Source: Actinoalloteichus hymeniacidonis (GTDB lineage: Bacteria; Actinomycetota; Actinomycetes; Mycobacteriales; Pseudonocardiaceae). From it: DNA of 64,000 nucleotides. The stretch spans positions 992,001 to 1,056,000 of the forward strand of contig NZ_JACHIS010000001.1 in NCBI RefSeq assembly GCF_014203365.1, written 5' to 3'. How positions within the stretch are numbered: the stretch's first letter is position 1; every line of letters starts with the position of its first letter. Below the pieces are notes generated by a model, which searched no databases, had not been told where the DNA came from, and worked only from the letters and a program-made list of their open reading frames with translations. The translations under genes were made by a program, and so were the position numbers. Positions 37,178-46,780 of this stretch are shown here, piece by piece.

Positions 37178-39391
37178 ATGACTGACTGGACGGACCCGCT
37201 GACCCCGGTCCTCGGTGGCAAGACCGCCGACGCCTTGGAGAACGCGCTGAACCTGCACACGGTCGGCGAGTTGCTACGGCACTATCCACGCCGGTACGCC
37301 GAGCGCGGTGAGCTGACCGAGATCGCCGGTCTGGAGATCGGCGAGCACGCCACGGTGCTGGCCGAGGTGCAGCGGGTCGCCAAACGCAGCATGCGATCGC
37401 GCCGGGGCAGCATCCTCGAAGTGCGCATCACCGACGGTAGACGTGGACTGAACTGCACCTTCTTCAACCAGGCTTGGCGTGAACGCGAACTGATCCCGGG
37501 TAAGAAGGGACTGTTCGCAGGCAAGATCACCGCCTATCGCGGACAGCTGCAACTCGCCAATCCCGAGTACCAGCTCATCGAACCGGAGATGGAGCAGAAC
37601 CAGGGTGACGCGGCGGGCGGCAGCTCGGTGGTCACCGAGTTCACCTCGGCCCTCATCCCGGTGTATCCGGCTGCCCAGGGCCTGCCGTCCTGGTCGATCG
37701 CCCGCTGCGTGCGTCAGGTGCTCGACACCTGGGACGGCGCGGAGGATCCGCTGTCCGGGGAGCTACGCGATCAACTCGGCGTCGCCGATCTGACCCAGGC
37801 CCTGCGCGACATCCATCTCCCGGTCGACTGGGCCGCCGTCGACGCCGCCCGGGAACGCTTGAAGTGGGACGAGGCGCTGTCGGTGCAACTAGCGCTCGCC
37901 CAGCGTAGGCAGGCGGCGGACGCCCGGCCCGCCCCGGCGTGCCCGCCTCGCTCCGGCGGCATCCTGGACGACTTCGACCAGCGCATCCCGTTCGCCCTGA
38001 CCGAGGGACAGCAGACGATCGGCGCCGTGGTGAGCCGCGATGTCTCCCGCGAGCACCCGATGAACCGGTTGGTGCAGGGCGAGGTGGGTTCCGGGAAGAC
38101 CGTGGTGGCGCTGCGCGCGATGCTGCAGGTCGTCGACGCGGGCAGACAGGCGGCGATGTTGGCGCCCACCGAGGTGCTGGCCGCGCAGCACGCCCGGTCC
38201 CTGGCCGAACTGCTCGGCGAACTCGCGACGGCGGGCGAGTTCGGCGCGCCCGATCACGCCACGCGAATCACCCTGCTGACGGGTTCGATGGGGGCGGCCC
38301 AGCGACGCAAGGCGATGCTGGAGGTCGTCTCCGGCGAGGCGGGGATCGTCGTCGGAACCCATGCCCTCATCCAGGACAAGGTGGAGTTCGCCGACCTCGG
38401 CATGGTTGTCGTCGATGAGCAGCACCGCTTCGGTGTCGAGCAGCGGGATGCCCTGCGAGCCAGGGCGGGCTCGCAGATCAGCCCACACGTCCTGGTGATG
38501 ACGGCGACGCCGATTCCCCGGACGGTCGCGATGACGGTGTACGGCGACCTGGAGGTCTCCGCGCTACGCGAACTGCCCAGGGGCCGGTCGCCCATCAAGA
38601 GCACCGTGGTCCCGGTCGCGGAGAAACCCGCGTGGCTGGATCGGGTCTGGCAGCGGATCAAGGAAGAGGTCGCCGCAGGTCACCAGGCATATGTGGTGTG
38701 CCCGAGGATCGGTGATCAGAGCTCCTCCGGGGAGGACGTCGAGCCGCCGCCCACCGGCAACGAAAGCTCGGATCGTCGCCCACCGCTGGCCGTCTTCGAT
38801 GTGGCGCCGGAACTGGCCGAGGGGCCGTTGCGGGGACTGCGGGTGGCGATGTTGCACGGGAAGCTGCCCTCGGACGAGAAGGACACCGTGATGCGGGCCT
38901 TCGGCGCAGGCGAGGTGGATGTGCTGGTCGCCACCACCGTCGTCGAGGTGGGCGTGAACGTGCCGAACGCGACCGCGATGGTGATCATGGATGCGGATCG
39001 GTTCGGGGTCAGCCAGTTGCACCAGTTGCGGGGCCGGGTCGGTCGAGGCAGCGCGCCGGGGCTGTGTCTGCTGGTCACCGACGCGCCAGCGGGCACGACG
39101 ACCATGCAGCGGCTCGATGCGGTGGCCGGCACCACCGACGGTTTCGAACTGGCCAGGCTCGACCTCGAACTACGCCGGGAGGGCGACATCCTCGGCGCGG
39201 CCCAGTCCGGCAAACGGTCTGGGCTGCGGCTGCTCTCGCTGCTCGACGACGAGGACGTCATCGCCCAGGCCAGGGAGCGCGCCGACAAACTCGTCGCGGC
39301 CGATCCGTCGCTGAGCGAACACCCCGGCCTGGCGGGGATGGTGGCGGATCTGGTCGACGAGGACCGCGCGGAGTATCTGCAGAAGACGTGA
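37178..39391 (+). CDS. recG: ATP-dependent DNA helicase RecG
   Basis: Branch-migration helicase for stalled forks and Holliday junctions. 737 residues: N-terminal wedge/OB domain (1-180), Walker A QGEVGSGKTVVALRAML, DEQH box VVDEQHRFGVEQRDAL, motif III MTATPIPRT, and the C-terminal TRG-type segment VEVGVNVPNA with QLHQLRGRVGRG. ATG start; followed by a bidirectional terminator. Confidence 0.95.
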   Translation: MTDWTDPLTPVLGGKTADALENALNLHTVGELLRHYPRRYAERGELTEIAGLEIGEHATVLAEVQRVAKRSMRSRRGSILEVRITDGRRGLNCTFFNQAWRERELIPGKKGLFAGKITAYRGQLQLANPEYQLIEPEMEQNQGDAAGGSSVVTEFTSALIPVYPAAQGLPSWSIARCVRQVLDTWDGAEDPLSGELRDQLGVADLTQALRDIHLPVDWAAVDAARERLKWDEALSVQLALAQRRQAADARPAPACPPRSGGILDDFDQRIPFALTEGQQTIGAVVSRDVSREHPMNRLVQGEVGSGKTVVALRAMLQVVDAGRQAAMLAPTEVLAAQHARSLAELLGELATAGEFGAPDHATRITLLTGSMGAAQRRKAMLEVVSGEAGIVVGTHALIQDKVEFADLGMVVVDEQHRFGVEQRDALRARAGSQISPHVLVMTATPIPRTVAMTVYGDLEVSALRELPRGRSPIKSTVVPVAEKPAWLDRVWQRIKEEVAAGHQAYVVCPRIGDQSSSGEDVEPPPTGNESSDRRPPLAVFDVAPELAEGPLRGLRVAMLHGKLPSDEKDTVMRAFGAGEVDVLVATTVVEVGVNVPNATAMVIMDADRFGVSQLHQLRGRVGRGSAPGLCLLVTDAPAGTTTMQRLDAVAGTTDGFELARLDLELRREGDILGAAQSGKRSGLRLLSLLDDEDVIAQARERADKLVAADPSLSEHPGLAGMVADLVDEDRAEYLQKT

Positions 39392-39454
39392 GCGGGGTCG
39401 GGCACCGGTCACCGAGGCCGATTCGGATCGGCCCACCGTCGAGAAGATTGCGCG

Positions 39455-39493
39455 GTGTCCCGTCGGCGGTCGTCGAGACCACCGACGGGACAC
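39455..39493. terminator. Bidirectional terminator between recG and tctA
   Basis: GTGTCCCGTCGG and its exact complement (12 bp) with an internal GGTC/GACC stem; lies between convergent genes. Confidence 0.8.
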
Positions 39494-39500
39494 CGGCCGC

Positions 39501-41012
39501 TCAGCCGTTGTGCACGGCGTCGCGGGCGACGCGTCGCCGTCGCAGCAGCGGCGCTGCGATCGAGGTGACCAGGGCCAACGCCACCACGGCCCACAGGGTG
39601 ACGGTGATCGGACCGGACACCAGGATCGACGGGTCGCCCTCGGACAGGGTCAACGCTCTTCGCAGCTGTTGTTCGGCCAGCGGTCCCAGGATCAGCCCGA
39701 CCACGGCGGGTGCCACCGGGATATCGGCCTGCCGCATCAACAATCCGAGCAGACCCAACCCGCACAGCACCAGCAGATCGGTCGTGGTGCCGCCCGCCGC
39801 GAAGGCGCCGAGGGTGGCGAACACCAGCACGCCCGCGTAGATGCCGTACGCCGGGATGGTGAGCAGTCGCGCCCACAGCCGCACCAACGGCAGGTTCAGC
39901 ACGAGCAGCATCACGTTGCCGATGTAGAGACTGGCGATGAGCGTCCACACCAGCGGACCCGACTCGCTGAACAGCTGCGGGCCCGGTTGGAGTCCGTAGG
40001 ACTGGAAGGCCGTGAGGATCACTGCGGCGGTCGCCGAGGTGGGCAGCCCGATGGTCAACAGCGGCACCAGCACGCCTGCGGCCGCGGCATTGTTGGCGGC
40101 CTCCGGACCTGCCACGCCCTCGATCGCGCCGTGGCCGAACTCCTTGGGATGTTTGGTGAGCCGCTTCTCCATGCTGTAGCTGAGGAAGGTCGGTACCTCC
40201 GCGCCGCCTGCGGGCAGACTGCCGATCGGGAAGCCGAGCGCCGTGCCGCGTAACCAGGCTGGCCAGGACCGGCGGAAATCCGATCGGGTGAGCACCGCAC
40301 GGTCGCGCAGCGGTTGCACGGTGGTGTGGCCGCTGCCGGTCAGCAGATGCCCGAATGCCTCGCTGAGGGCGAACAACGCCACGACGACGATCACGACGTC
40401 GATGCCGTCCAACAGGGCGTCGACGCCGAAGGTGAGCCGTGGTTGACCGGTCTGCGAATCGATGCCGATCAATCCGATGGTCAGGCCGACGAGCAGGGCC
40501 GCGAGTCCTTTGAGGAGGTTGGGTCCCAGCAGGGCGCTGACGGTGATGAACGCGACAGCCATCAGGGCCACGTACTCCGGCGGGCCGAAGGTCGTCGCGA
40601 AGTCGGCGACCACCGGGGCCAGGAAGGTCAGTGCGAGGGTGCCGATGGTGCCCGCGACGAAGCTGCCGAGGGCGGCCGTGGCCAGCGCGGCGGCGGCGCG
40701 GCCTGCGCGGGCCATCTTGTTGCCCTCCAGCGCCGAGACGATCGACGCACTCTCGCCGGGGGTGTTGAGCAGGATCGAGGTCGTCGATCCGCCGTACATG
40801 CCGCCGTAGTAGATGCCCGCGAAGAGGATCAGCGCGCTGGCGGGTTCCAGACGGAAGGTGATGGGGAGCAACAGCGCGACGGTCAGCGCGGGCCCGATAC
40901 CGGGCAGGACGCCGACGGCCGTGCCGATGGTGACGCCCAGCAACGCCCACAGCAGGTGGCCGGGGGTCATCGCCGAGGCGAAGCCATCGAGGAGCAGTCC
41001 GAGCTGGTCCAT
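39501..41012 (-). CDS. tctA: Tripartite tricarboxylate transporter permease, large subunit (TctA)
   Basis: 503 residues and about twelve hydrophobic segments. Conserved loops [20 protein letters not shown] (near 27-46), [20 protein letters not shown] and [20 protein letters not shown] are diagnostic for TctA. Sodium-driven uptake of a citrate-like tricarboxylate with TctB and the binding protein TctC. Four bases separate it from tctB; ordered C-B-A in one operon on the minus strand. Confidence 0.93.
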   Translation of the reverse strand: MDQLGLLLDGFASAMTPGHLLWALLGVTIGTAVGVLPGIGPALTVALLLPITFRLEPASALILFAGIYYGGMYGGSTTSILLNTPGESASIVSALEGNKMARAGRAAAALATAALGSFVAGTIGTLALTFLAPVVADFATTFGPPEYVALMAVAFITVSALLGPNLLKGLAALLVGLTIGLIGIDSQTGQPRLTFGVDALLDGIDVVIVVVALFALSEAFGHLLTGSGHTTVQPLRDRAVLTRSDFRRSWPAWLRGTALGFPIGSLPAGGAEVPTFLSYSMEKRLTKHPKEFGHGAIEGVAGPEAANNAAAAGVLVPLLTIGLPTSATAAVILTAFQSYGLQPGPQLFSESGPLVWTLIASLYIGNVMLLVLNLPLVRLWARLLTIPAYGIYAGVLVFATLGAFAAGGTTTDLLVLCGLGLLGLLMRQADIPVAPAVVGLILGPLAEQQLRRALTLSEGDPSILVSGPITVTLWAVVALALVTSIAAPLLRRRRVARDAVHNG

Positions 41013-41016
41013 ATCC

Positions 41017-41547
41017 TCAGAACCCCCAGGGGCCGGTCGGCAGGGTGAGCCCGATCAGCCGGTCGAAGACAAGGAAGACGATCGCGGCGAGCGCCCAGCC
41101 GTAGGCGATCATCCGGCCGAGGTGGGTGGCGCCGAGCAACATCGCGGCGGCCACGAACAGGCCCGCCGAGGTCACGACGTAGCCGAGGAACGGCAGCAGC
41201 ACCGCGAAGGCCACCAGCGCGGTGACCATGCCCGCCAGCCGCAGCAGGGCCTTCGGCTGCCATTGGACTCCGGCGGGCGCGGTGCGCAGCCGCAGGACGG
41301 ACTGTCCGAGCAGGATCGCGCCCACCAGGCCGAGCAGGATGCCGATCGGTAGTGGCACGACGGCAGGCCCGACGACCGCGTTGGTCTCGGGGAGCCGGAT
41401 CGCGTCGATGATCACCAGGGCTGCGGCCAGCACCATCAGGGCACCGAACGCGCCGGTGGCCAGCACGGTGCGCCGGTCGGAGCCGCTCGGAGCCGGGCGT
41501 TCGGCGGGCGGGCCCGCCTGCGGTTCGGGGTCGGTCATCCGGCTCAC
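41017..41547 (-). CDS. tctB: Tripartite tricarboxylate transporter, small membrane subunit (TctB)
   Basis: 176 residues, four hydrophobic segments (about 28-48, 60-85, 100-140 split in two, 150-168), poorly conserved as is normal for TctB. The N-terminal 25 residues are polar and Pro-rich. The GTG at 41547 overlaps the tctC stop as GTGA; an ATG four codons in (MTDPEPQ) is the alternative start. Confidence 0.85.
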   Translation of the reverse strand: MSRMTDPEPQAGPPAERPAPSGSDRRTVLATGAFGALMVLAAALVIIDAIRLPETNAVVGPAVVPLPIGILLGLVGAILLGQSVLRLRTAPAGVQWQPKALLRLAGMVTALVAFAVLLPFLGYVVTSAGLFVAAAMLLGATHLGRMIAYGWALAAIVFLVFDRLIGLTLPTGPWGF

Positions 41548-42581
41548 CCCAGCCCGATCTCGTCGAGCACCACGGCCACGCGTTCCCGTTCGGTGCGGAC
41601 GAACTCGTCGAACTCCGGGCCCGCGAGGGTGGCGTCGCCCCAGCCTCGGCGTTCCAGGGCGTCCTGCCAGGCCTCGGTCTGTGTCATGTCCACCAGCAGT
41701 TCCTCCAGGGCGCGTTCCTCGTCCTCGGAGATGCCCGCAGGCGCGACCACGCCGCGCCAGTTCTCCAATTCGATGTCCAGGCCCTCGTCGCGCAGCGTCG
41801 GCACCTCGGGCAGCGACGGCAGACGTTCCGGGCTGGACACGGCCAGCGCCCGGACGGTGCCCGCCTCGATCTGCGGCATGATCTCGGACAGTCCGGAGAT
41901 GCCTGCCGTTGCGCGCCCCGAGAGCAGCGTGGTGAGTGCTTCGCCGCCGCCGGAGTGTGCGACGTAGGAGACCTCGGCCGGGTCGGCGCCCACCTCACCG
42001 GCGATCATCCCGGCGAGGATCTGTTCGACGCCGCCCGCCGAACCGCCGGAGATCGACACGCTGGGCAGGTCCTCCTGCATCGCGGTGACGAGGTCGGCCG
42101 TGTCGGCGATGGGGGAGTCGGCGGGCACGACGACCACCTGGTAGTCGGTGGTGAGCCGGACCAGCGGGGTCGTGTCGGCCAGCGAGTTCGGGGAGTCGTT
42201 GGTCTCGATCGCGCCGATCATGATCAGTCCGGTGGTCATGAGCTGCGTCGGGTCGGCGCCGAGTCGCACGAACTGGCTGAGTCCGATGGTGCCGCCCGCG
42301 CCGCCCACGTTGTAGACCTCGGCGCGGCCGACCAGGTCCCGCAGGGCGCCCTGCATCTCGCGGGAGGTCTGGTCCCAGCCGCCGCCGGGTTCGGCAGGGG
42401 CCATCAGTCGTAGTTGTCGATCGCCGAGCACTTCGCGGGCCGTGCCGACGGCGCCGCCTTCCTCGGCGGGTGCGGTGGCGACCACCGTCACCGTCGCCAC
42501 GACCGCCACCACGGCGGGCAGCCACCTGGTCCAACGCCGCCGGGCCTGCGGTGTTGTCGTCGTCGAGCCTCGTTGCTCCAT
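41544..42581 (-). CDS. tctC: Tripartite tricarboxylate transporter substrate-binding protein (TctC)
   Basis: 345 residues. Basic N-terminus and hydrophobic helix (RRRWTRWLPAVVAVVATVTV) form an uncleaved anchor or signal sequence without lipobox Cys. The Bug-type binding domain follows: LMAPAEPGGGWDQTSREMQG and YNVGGAGGTIGLSQFV, with the ligand loop near GSAGGVEQILAG. ATG 42581 has AGGAGCGAGGG upstream; the frame is open for 44 more codons but runs into the divergent promoter. First gene of the tctCBA operon. Confidence 0.9.
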   Translation of the reverse strand: MEQRGSTTTTPQARRRWTRWLPAVVAVVATVTVVATAPAEEGGAVGTAREVLGDRQLRLMAPAEPGGGWDQTSREMQGALRDLVGRAEVYNVGGAGGTIGLSQFVRLGADPTQLMTTGLIMIGAIETNDSPNSLADTTPLVRLTTDYQVVVVPADSPIADTADLVTAMQEDLPSVSISGGSAGGVEQILAGMIAGEVGADPAEVSYVAHSGGGEALTTLLSGRATAGISGLSEIMPQIEAGTVRALAVSSPERLPSLPEVPTLRDEGLDIELENWRGVVAPAGISEDEERALEELLVDMTQTEAWQDALERRGWGDATLAGPEFDEFVRTERERVAVVLDEIGLG

Positions 42582-42651
42582 GCCAACGCCCTCGCTCCTA
42601 CGTCGAGTCGCCTCACGGGCGGCACAACCGCATCGTCGCGATTGTCGACAC

Positions 42652-42662
42652 TTGTATACATT
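42652..42662. promoter_or_regulatory. Candidate GntR/FCD operator between tctC and the FAD dehydrogenase gene
   Basis: TTGTATACATT centres on the perfect palindrome TGTATACA in an AT-rich spot of the 116-base divergent region. FCD-type GntR regulators commonly bind TTGTATACAA-like sites, and one is encoded 1.6 kb away in the same cluster. Confidence 0.55.
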
Positions 42663-42697
42663 GATGTGCAGTGAGGGAACAAGCACCGGGAGGACCA

Positions 42698-44203
42698 ATG
42701 CCGCAGGGATCATCGGCCGCTGCCCACGACGCCGCGCCGACCGAGGAGTTCGACGTCATCGTGGTCGGCGGGGGCAACGCGGGCTTCAGCGCCGCCCACG
42801 CCGCCGCCGAGCGAGGCCGCCGCGTGGTCCTGCTGGAGAAGGGCCTACCCGACCAGGCGGGCGGCAACAGCTACTACACGGCGGGCGCCGTGCGCATCGC
42901 CCACCACGGGCTGGCCGACGTCGCCGACCTGCTGGAACCCGATGAGCGCCACGCGATCTCGGTCCTGCCGCCCTATTCGGCCGAGGAGTTCGCCGCCGAC
43001 ATGGCCACGGTGACCTCGGGCCGCAACGATCCCGCCCTCACCGAGGTGCTCTGCCGAGACAGCCTCGACACGCTGCGTTGGCTGCACGGCAAAGGCCTGC
43101 GCTACCGCCTGATGTACGAGAGGCAGGCCTACTCCGATCCGCAGGGCAGGCAGGTGTTCTGGGGCGGGCTCGCCGTCGGCAGCGTCGGCGGCGGCAAGGG
43201 ATTGATCGAACAGCACACCCGCGCGGCCGAGCAGGCGGGCATCGAGATCCGCTACGGCATCCGAGTCCGCGAGCTCGTCAGCTCCCACGGCGCCATCACC
43301 GGCGTGACCTGGACCGACGCGGCGGGACGAGAAGGCACGACCCACGCCGAATCGGTGGTACTCGCCGCAGGCGGCTTCCAGGCCGACCCGGAACTGCGCC
43401 GGAAGCACCTCGGCGCGGGCTGGCAGGCGGCGAAGGTGCGGGGCACCCCGCTGAACACCGGTGACCTGCTCACCGCCGCGATCGCCGTCGGCGCGGCCAC
43501 CCACGGCGACTTCGCCACCTGCCACAGCGTCGCCTGGGACGCCTGGTTCCCGGAGAACGAGGGCAATCGCGAGTTCACCAACCAGCTGACCAGGGGCGGT
43601 TATCCACTGGGCATCGTGGTCAACAAGTTGGGCGCGCGGTTCATCGACGAGGGCGCCGACTTCCGCAACTACACCTACGCCAAGTACGGCGCCGACATTC
43701 TCGCCCAGCCCGAGGGCCTCGCCTTCCAACTCTTCGACGCCACCACGCGGCCCCGGCTGCGCGCCGAGGAATACGACATGCCGGGCGCCTCGGTGGTCAC
43801 GGCGAACACCATCGAGGAACTCGCCGGACTGATGGGCGTCGACCCGGCGCAGCTGGCGCGCACGGTCGCCGACTTCAACGCGAGCATCGACCGCAGCGTC
43901 CCCCTCGACCTGGCGGTCAAGGACGGGCGGGCCGCCAGGATCGAACCGCCGAAATCGCACTGGGCCATCCCGCTGGAGAATGCCCCGTACTACGCCTTCC
44001 CAGTGACCTGCGGAATCACCTTCACCTTCGGTGGGCTGCACGCCGACGTCCACGGTCGGGTGCTCGATCAGGACGGCGTGCCGCTGCCCGGTCTGCTGGT
44101 CTGCGGCGAGATGCTGGGCGGATTGTTCAGCGGCAACTATCCGGGCGGGTCGGGACTCACCGCCGGAGCGGTCTTCGGCCGACGTGCTGGGACACTGGCC
44201 TGA
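42698..44203 (+). CDS. tcuA: FAD-dependent dehydrogenase, tricarballylate dehydrogenase (TcuA)-like
   Basis: 501 residues of the succinate dehydrogenase/fumarate reductase flavoprotein family. FAD fold VIVVGGGNAGFSAAHAAAER, GGNSYYTAGAVRIAH near the covalent/non-covalent flavin contact, and the C-terminal CGITFTFGGLHADVHGRVLD with NYPGGSGLTAGAVFGRRAG. GGGAGGA three to nine bases before ATG 42698. The pairing with a tricarboxylate transporter supports oxidation of tricarballylate or a similar acid; the electron acceptor protein TcuB is not seen in the window. Confidence 0.82.
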   Translation: MPQGSSAAAHDAAPTEEFDVIVVGGGNAGFSAAHAAAERGRRVVLLEKGLPDQAGGNSYYTAGAVRIAHHGLADVADLLEPDERHAISVLPPYSAEEFAADMATVTSGRNDPALTEVLCRDSLDTLRWLHGKGLRYRLMYERQAYSDPQGRQVFWGGLAVGSVGGGKGLIEQHTRAAEQAGIEIRYGIRVRELVSSHGAITGVTWTDAAGREGTTHAESVVLAAGGFQADPELRRKHLGAGWQAAKVRGTPLNTGDLLTAAIAVGAATHGDFATCHSVAWDAWFPENEGNREFTNQLTRGGYPLGIVVNKLGARFIDEGADFRNYTYAKYGADILAQPEGLAFQLFDATTRPRLRAEEYDMPGASVVTANTIEELAGLMGVDPAQLARTVADFNASIDRSVPLDLAVKDGRAARIEPPKSHWAIPLENAPYYAFPVTCGITFTFGGLHADVHGRVLDQDGVPLPGLLVCGEMLGGLFSGNYPGGSGLTAGAVFGRRAGTLA

Positions 44204-44259
44204 GCACCGACGGTGGCGGACGCGCGGCCTGCGCGAAGAGATGAGAGTGGACAGCGTTG

Positions 44260-44925
44260 ATGACGACCACCGGTGGAACGGGGCGAACCGATGCGCAGAC
44301 GGTGTACACCGGGCTGCGCGACGAGATCCTCGCGGGCGTCCTGCCACCGGGAACCCCGCTACGCGAGGTGAATCTCGCTACCCGGTTCAGCGTTTCCCGC
44401 ACCCCGGTCCGGGAGGCGTTGCGCAGGCTGGAGCAGGATCGACTCGTCATCTCGCAGGGCCGAGGCATCCAGGTGCGGGCCGTCGACCCCCAGGAGGTCG
44501 TGCAGGTCTACGACATGCGCATCCTGTTGGAGGCGGAGGCAGCCGGGCAGGCGGCGCAGGCCCGCACCGTGGCCGATCTGCTGAGCCTGGAAGGCCTGTT
44601 GGCGCGGGATCGTGCGCTGGTCGACCCGGACGACGGCACCAGGATCCGGACCAACCTCGAATTCCACGCCGCGCTCTGGCAAGCCGCACACAACCCGGTG
44701 CTCTCGGACCTACTCGGCCGACTCAACATCCACCTCGTGCACGTGCCGAGGTCGACCCTGTCGGTCGGCGATCGTTGGTCGGCAGCGCTGGACGAGCACG
44801 AACGGCTCATCGAGGCGATCCGAGACCGGGATACCGCGCTCGCCCGCCAGATCGGCGCCGCGCACATGAGTACCGCGCGGGAGATCAGGATGGCGTTGCT
44901 ACGGGACGCCGCCGGTCATCGCTGA
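44260..44925 (+). CDS. GntR family regulator, FCD subfamily
   Basis: 221 residues: winged helix (15-80, LATRFSVSRTPVREALRRLE) and an all-helical FCD effector domain with the metal/ligand residues in RILLEAEAAG, NLEFHAALWQAAHNPVL and HERLIEAIRDRD. It follows the TcuA-like gene by 56 bases and is the likely regulator of both the tct operon and tcuA through the TGTATACA site. ATG 44260 directly follows an in-frame TTG. Confidence 0.88.
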   Translation: MTTTGGTGRTDAQTVYTGLRDEILAGVLPPGTPLREVNLATRFSVSRTPVREALRRLEQDRLVISQGRGIQVRAVDPQEVVQVYDMRILLEAEAAGQAAQARTVADLLSLEGLLARDRALVDPDDGTRIRTNLEFHAALWQAAHNPVLSDLLGRLNIHLVHVPRSTLSVGDRWSAALDEHERLIEAIRDRDTALARQIGAAHMSTAREIRMALLRDAAGHR

Positions 44926-44947
44926 CGGCGTCGGAATCGAAAGCGGG

Positions 44948-44976
44948 GGGCGCGGGCGGCGAGCTCGCCCGCGCCC
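44948..44976. terminator. Bidirectional terminator between the GntR gene and the siderophore operon
   Basis: GGGCGCGGGCG and its exact complement (11 bp) with loop GCGAGCT; lies 22 bases after the GntR stop and just beyond the synthetase stop on the other strand. Confidence 0.75.
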
Positions 44977-44980
44977 TTGC

Positions 44981-46780
44981 TCACCGCGCGGGCAGCGCCG
45001 CCCTGGCGTGGCAGGCCAGTGGATTGGTCAGTTCGCCCACCAGCCGCAACGACCCGGCGGGATCGGTGAGATCGACCATCTGCTTGCTGTTGCGCAGTTG
45101 CAGTCGGTTCAGACACGACAGGGCGAAGCGGTCCACGAACAGGTCATACCGGGCGAAGCGGTCCGCCAGGGCTGGCGTGGATTTCTGATAGTCGAGCACA
45201 CAATCGGCCACCACGGCCCAGAACTCTTCCTCGGACACCAGGTCCTCGCTCACCAGGATGGGTACCAGGAACCGAAAGAAACAGTCGAAGACGTCGGTGA
45301 ACAGCGACAGCGCGCGCAGCTGTTCGGGCACCTCGGCGCGAATGCGTTCCGCGTCGGCGGGAAGGGGCGTGTCGTTGCTCATGACCACGACCTCTTCGGC
45401 GAGGTCCTTCAGCAGCACTCGGCGGACGATGCCGCGCTCGTCGAGCACCAGGATGATGTTCTCGCCGTGCGGCATGAACACCAGGTCGTAGGCGTAGAAG
45501 CAGTGCAGCAGCGGCACCAGGTAGGCGTCCAGATAAGACCGCAGCCAGGACGGGCCCTCCTGGCCCGACCCGGCGATCAACGCGCCGACCAGCGAACGGC
45601 CGTCGCGGTCGACATGCAGTAGCGAGGCCATCGTCGCGGTCCGCTCGCCCGGTGCCAGGGTGGCGGCCGGGCTCTCCCGCCAGAGCGCGGCGAGCATCTT
45701 CCGATAGATCGACCCCTTCGGCGATCCCGCCTCGTACTGCCGGTGGTGATAGCCGATGGCGGCCCGCTCGCGAAGCAGCCCGACCCCGTTGGCCCGCAGC
45801 GTGTCATCGCCCGCGAACAGCTCACTCAGCCAGTCGTTGATCGCGGGTGTCACCCGCATGTACTCGGCGGACAGCCCCCGGACGAAACCCATGTTGACCA
45901 CCGAGAGCGCGGTCTTGACGTAGTGCCGAGTCGGTTCGCTGATGTTGAAGAAGGTGCGGATCGACTGCTGCGCCAGGTAGGAGTCCTCTCCTTCGCCCAG
46001 GCAGATCAGGTCTTGTCTGGCGATCTCGCCCGCGAAGGTCACCGAGAGCCGGTTCCACCACTGCCACGGGTGCACCGGGATGAGACGGACGTCGTCGAGG
46101 GTCAGGCCCACCACGGCGAGCGTGCCCGCGAAGCGATCGCGAAGCGCCTGCGACAGCTCGCCGCGCATCAGCGTGTCGTAGTCGAGATCGACGGCGCTGG
46201 TGAAGGTGGATCTATCTCGGCGTGCGGCGACCCAGATCAGCCGCACCGGCACGCCGGATTCCGGTGCGTGGCGACGTTGTTCCACGACATCGAAACCGAT
46301 TCGGCCGCCGTTGGCGACGAAGCACGGGTGTCCCTCGCTCATCCCGGTCTCGATCGTCTGGAAGTCGGCGACGGCCAATTCGGCCGCCGTGGGCGCGGGC
46401 CGGGACAGCGCCAGTGCGCGGGCGGCCAGGGTGGCGTTGATCTCCTCCAGATAGACGGGCAGCGTCTGCTCGTCGAGTTCCAGCGACGCGCGTAGATCCA
46501 GCACGAACTCGATCGCATCCACCGGAAGCTCGACGTCGTCGCGCCGCCGGGTGATGCTCGCCGCGTCGAGCTGCCAGTGGTCCAAGCCGAAGCGACGGGC
46601 CGTGAAGGTATAGGCGGTGCGCGAATCGTCGGCGAGGACCTGCCAGCTGCCGTCGGAGAGCGCCTGCGGGTTCAGCAGCCGTTCGTGGGCGAACTCGGCG
46701 AGCGCCTTGCGCACCAGATGGCGATTGGCCTGCGCCCACAGCTGCGGGGTGAGGTGGCCGACCATGTCCTGGGGATTCAT
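44981..46780 (-). CDS. IucA/IucC family siderophore synthetase (DesD-like)
   Basis: NRPS-independent siderophore synthetase, 599 residues, standard length. It condenses carboxylate and amine substrates with ATP. Visible motifs: GHPCFVANGGRIGFD (ATP site, with the usual SGHPxHPxxKxRxG reduced), LIPVHPWQWW, KTALSVVNMGFVRGLS and FMPHGENIILVLDERG. The paired acyltransferase suggests a desferrioxamine-like hydroxamate. The start ATG overlaps the acyltransferase stop (ATGA), so the two are coupled and iron-controlled together. Confidence 0.9.
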   Translation of the reverse strand: MNPQDMVGHLTPQLWAQANRHLVRKALAEFAHERLLNPQALSDGSWQVLADDSRTAYTFTARRFGLDHWQLDAASITRRRDDVELPVDAIEFVLDLRASLELDEQTLPVYLEEINATLAARALALSRPAPTAAELAVADFQTIETGMSEGHPCFVANGGRIGFDVVEQRRHAPESGVPVRLIWVAARRDRSTFTSAVDLDYDTLMRGELSQALRDRFAGTLAVVGLTLDDVRLIPVHPWQWWNRLSVTFAGEIARQDLICLGEGEDSYLAQQSIRTFFNISEPTRHYVKTALSVVNMGFVRGLSAEYMRVTPAINDWLSELFAGDDTLRANGVGLLRERAAIGYHHRQYEAGSPKGSIYRKMLAALWRESPAATLAPGERTATMASLLHVDRDGRSLVGALIAGSGQEGPSWLRSYLDAYLVPLLHCFYAYDLVFMPHGENIILVLDERGIVRRVLLKDLAEEVVVMSNDTPLPADAERIRAEVPEQLRALSLFTDVFDCFFRFLVPILVSEDLVSEEEFWAVVADCVLDYQKSTPALADRFARYDLFVDRFALSCLNRLQLRNSKQMVDLTDPAGSLRLVGELTNPLACHARAALPAR

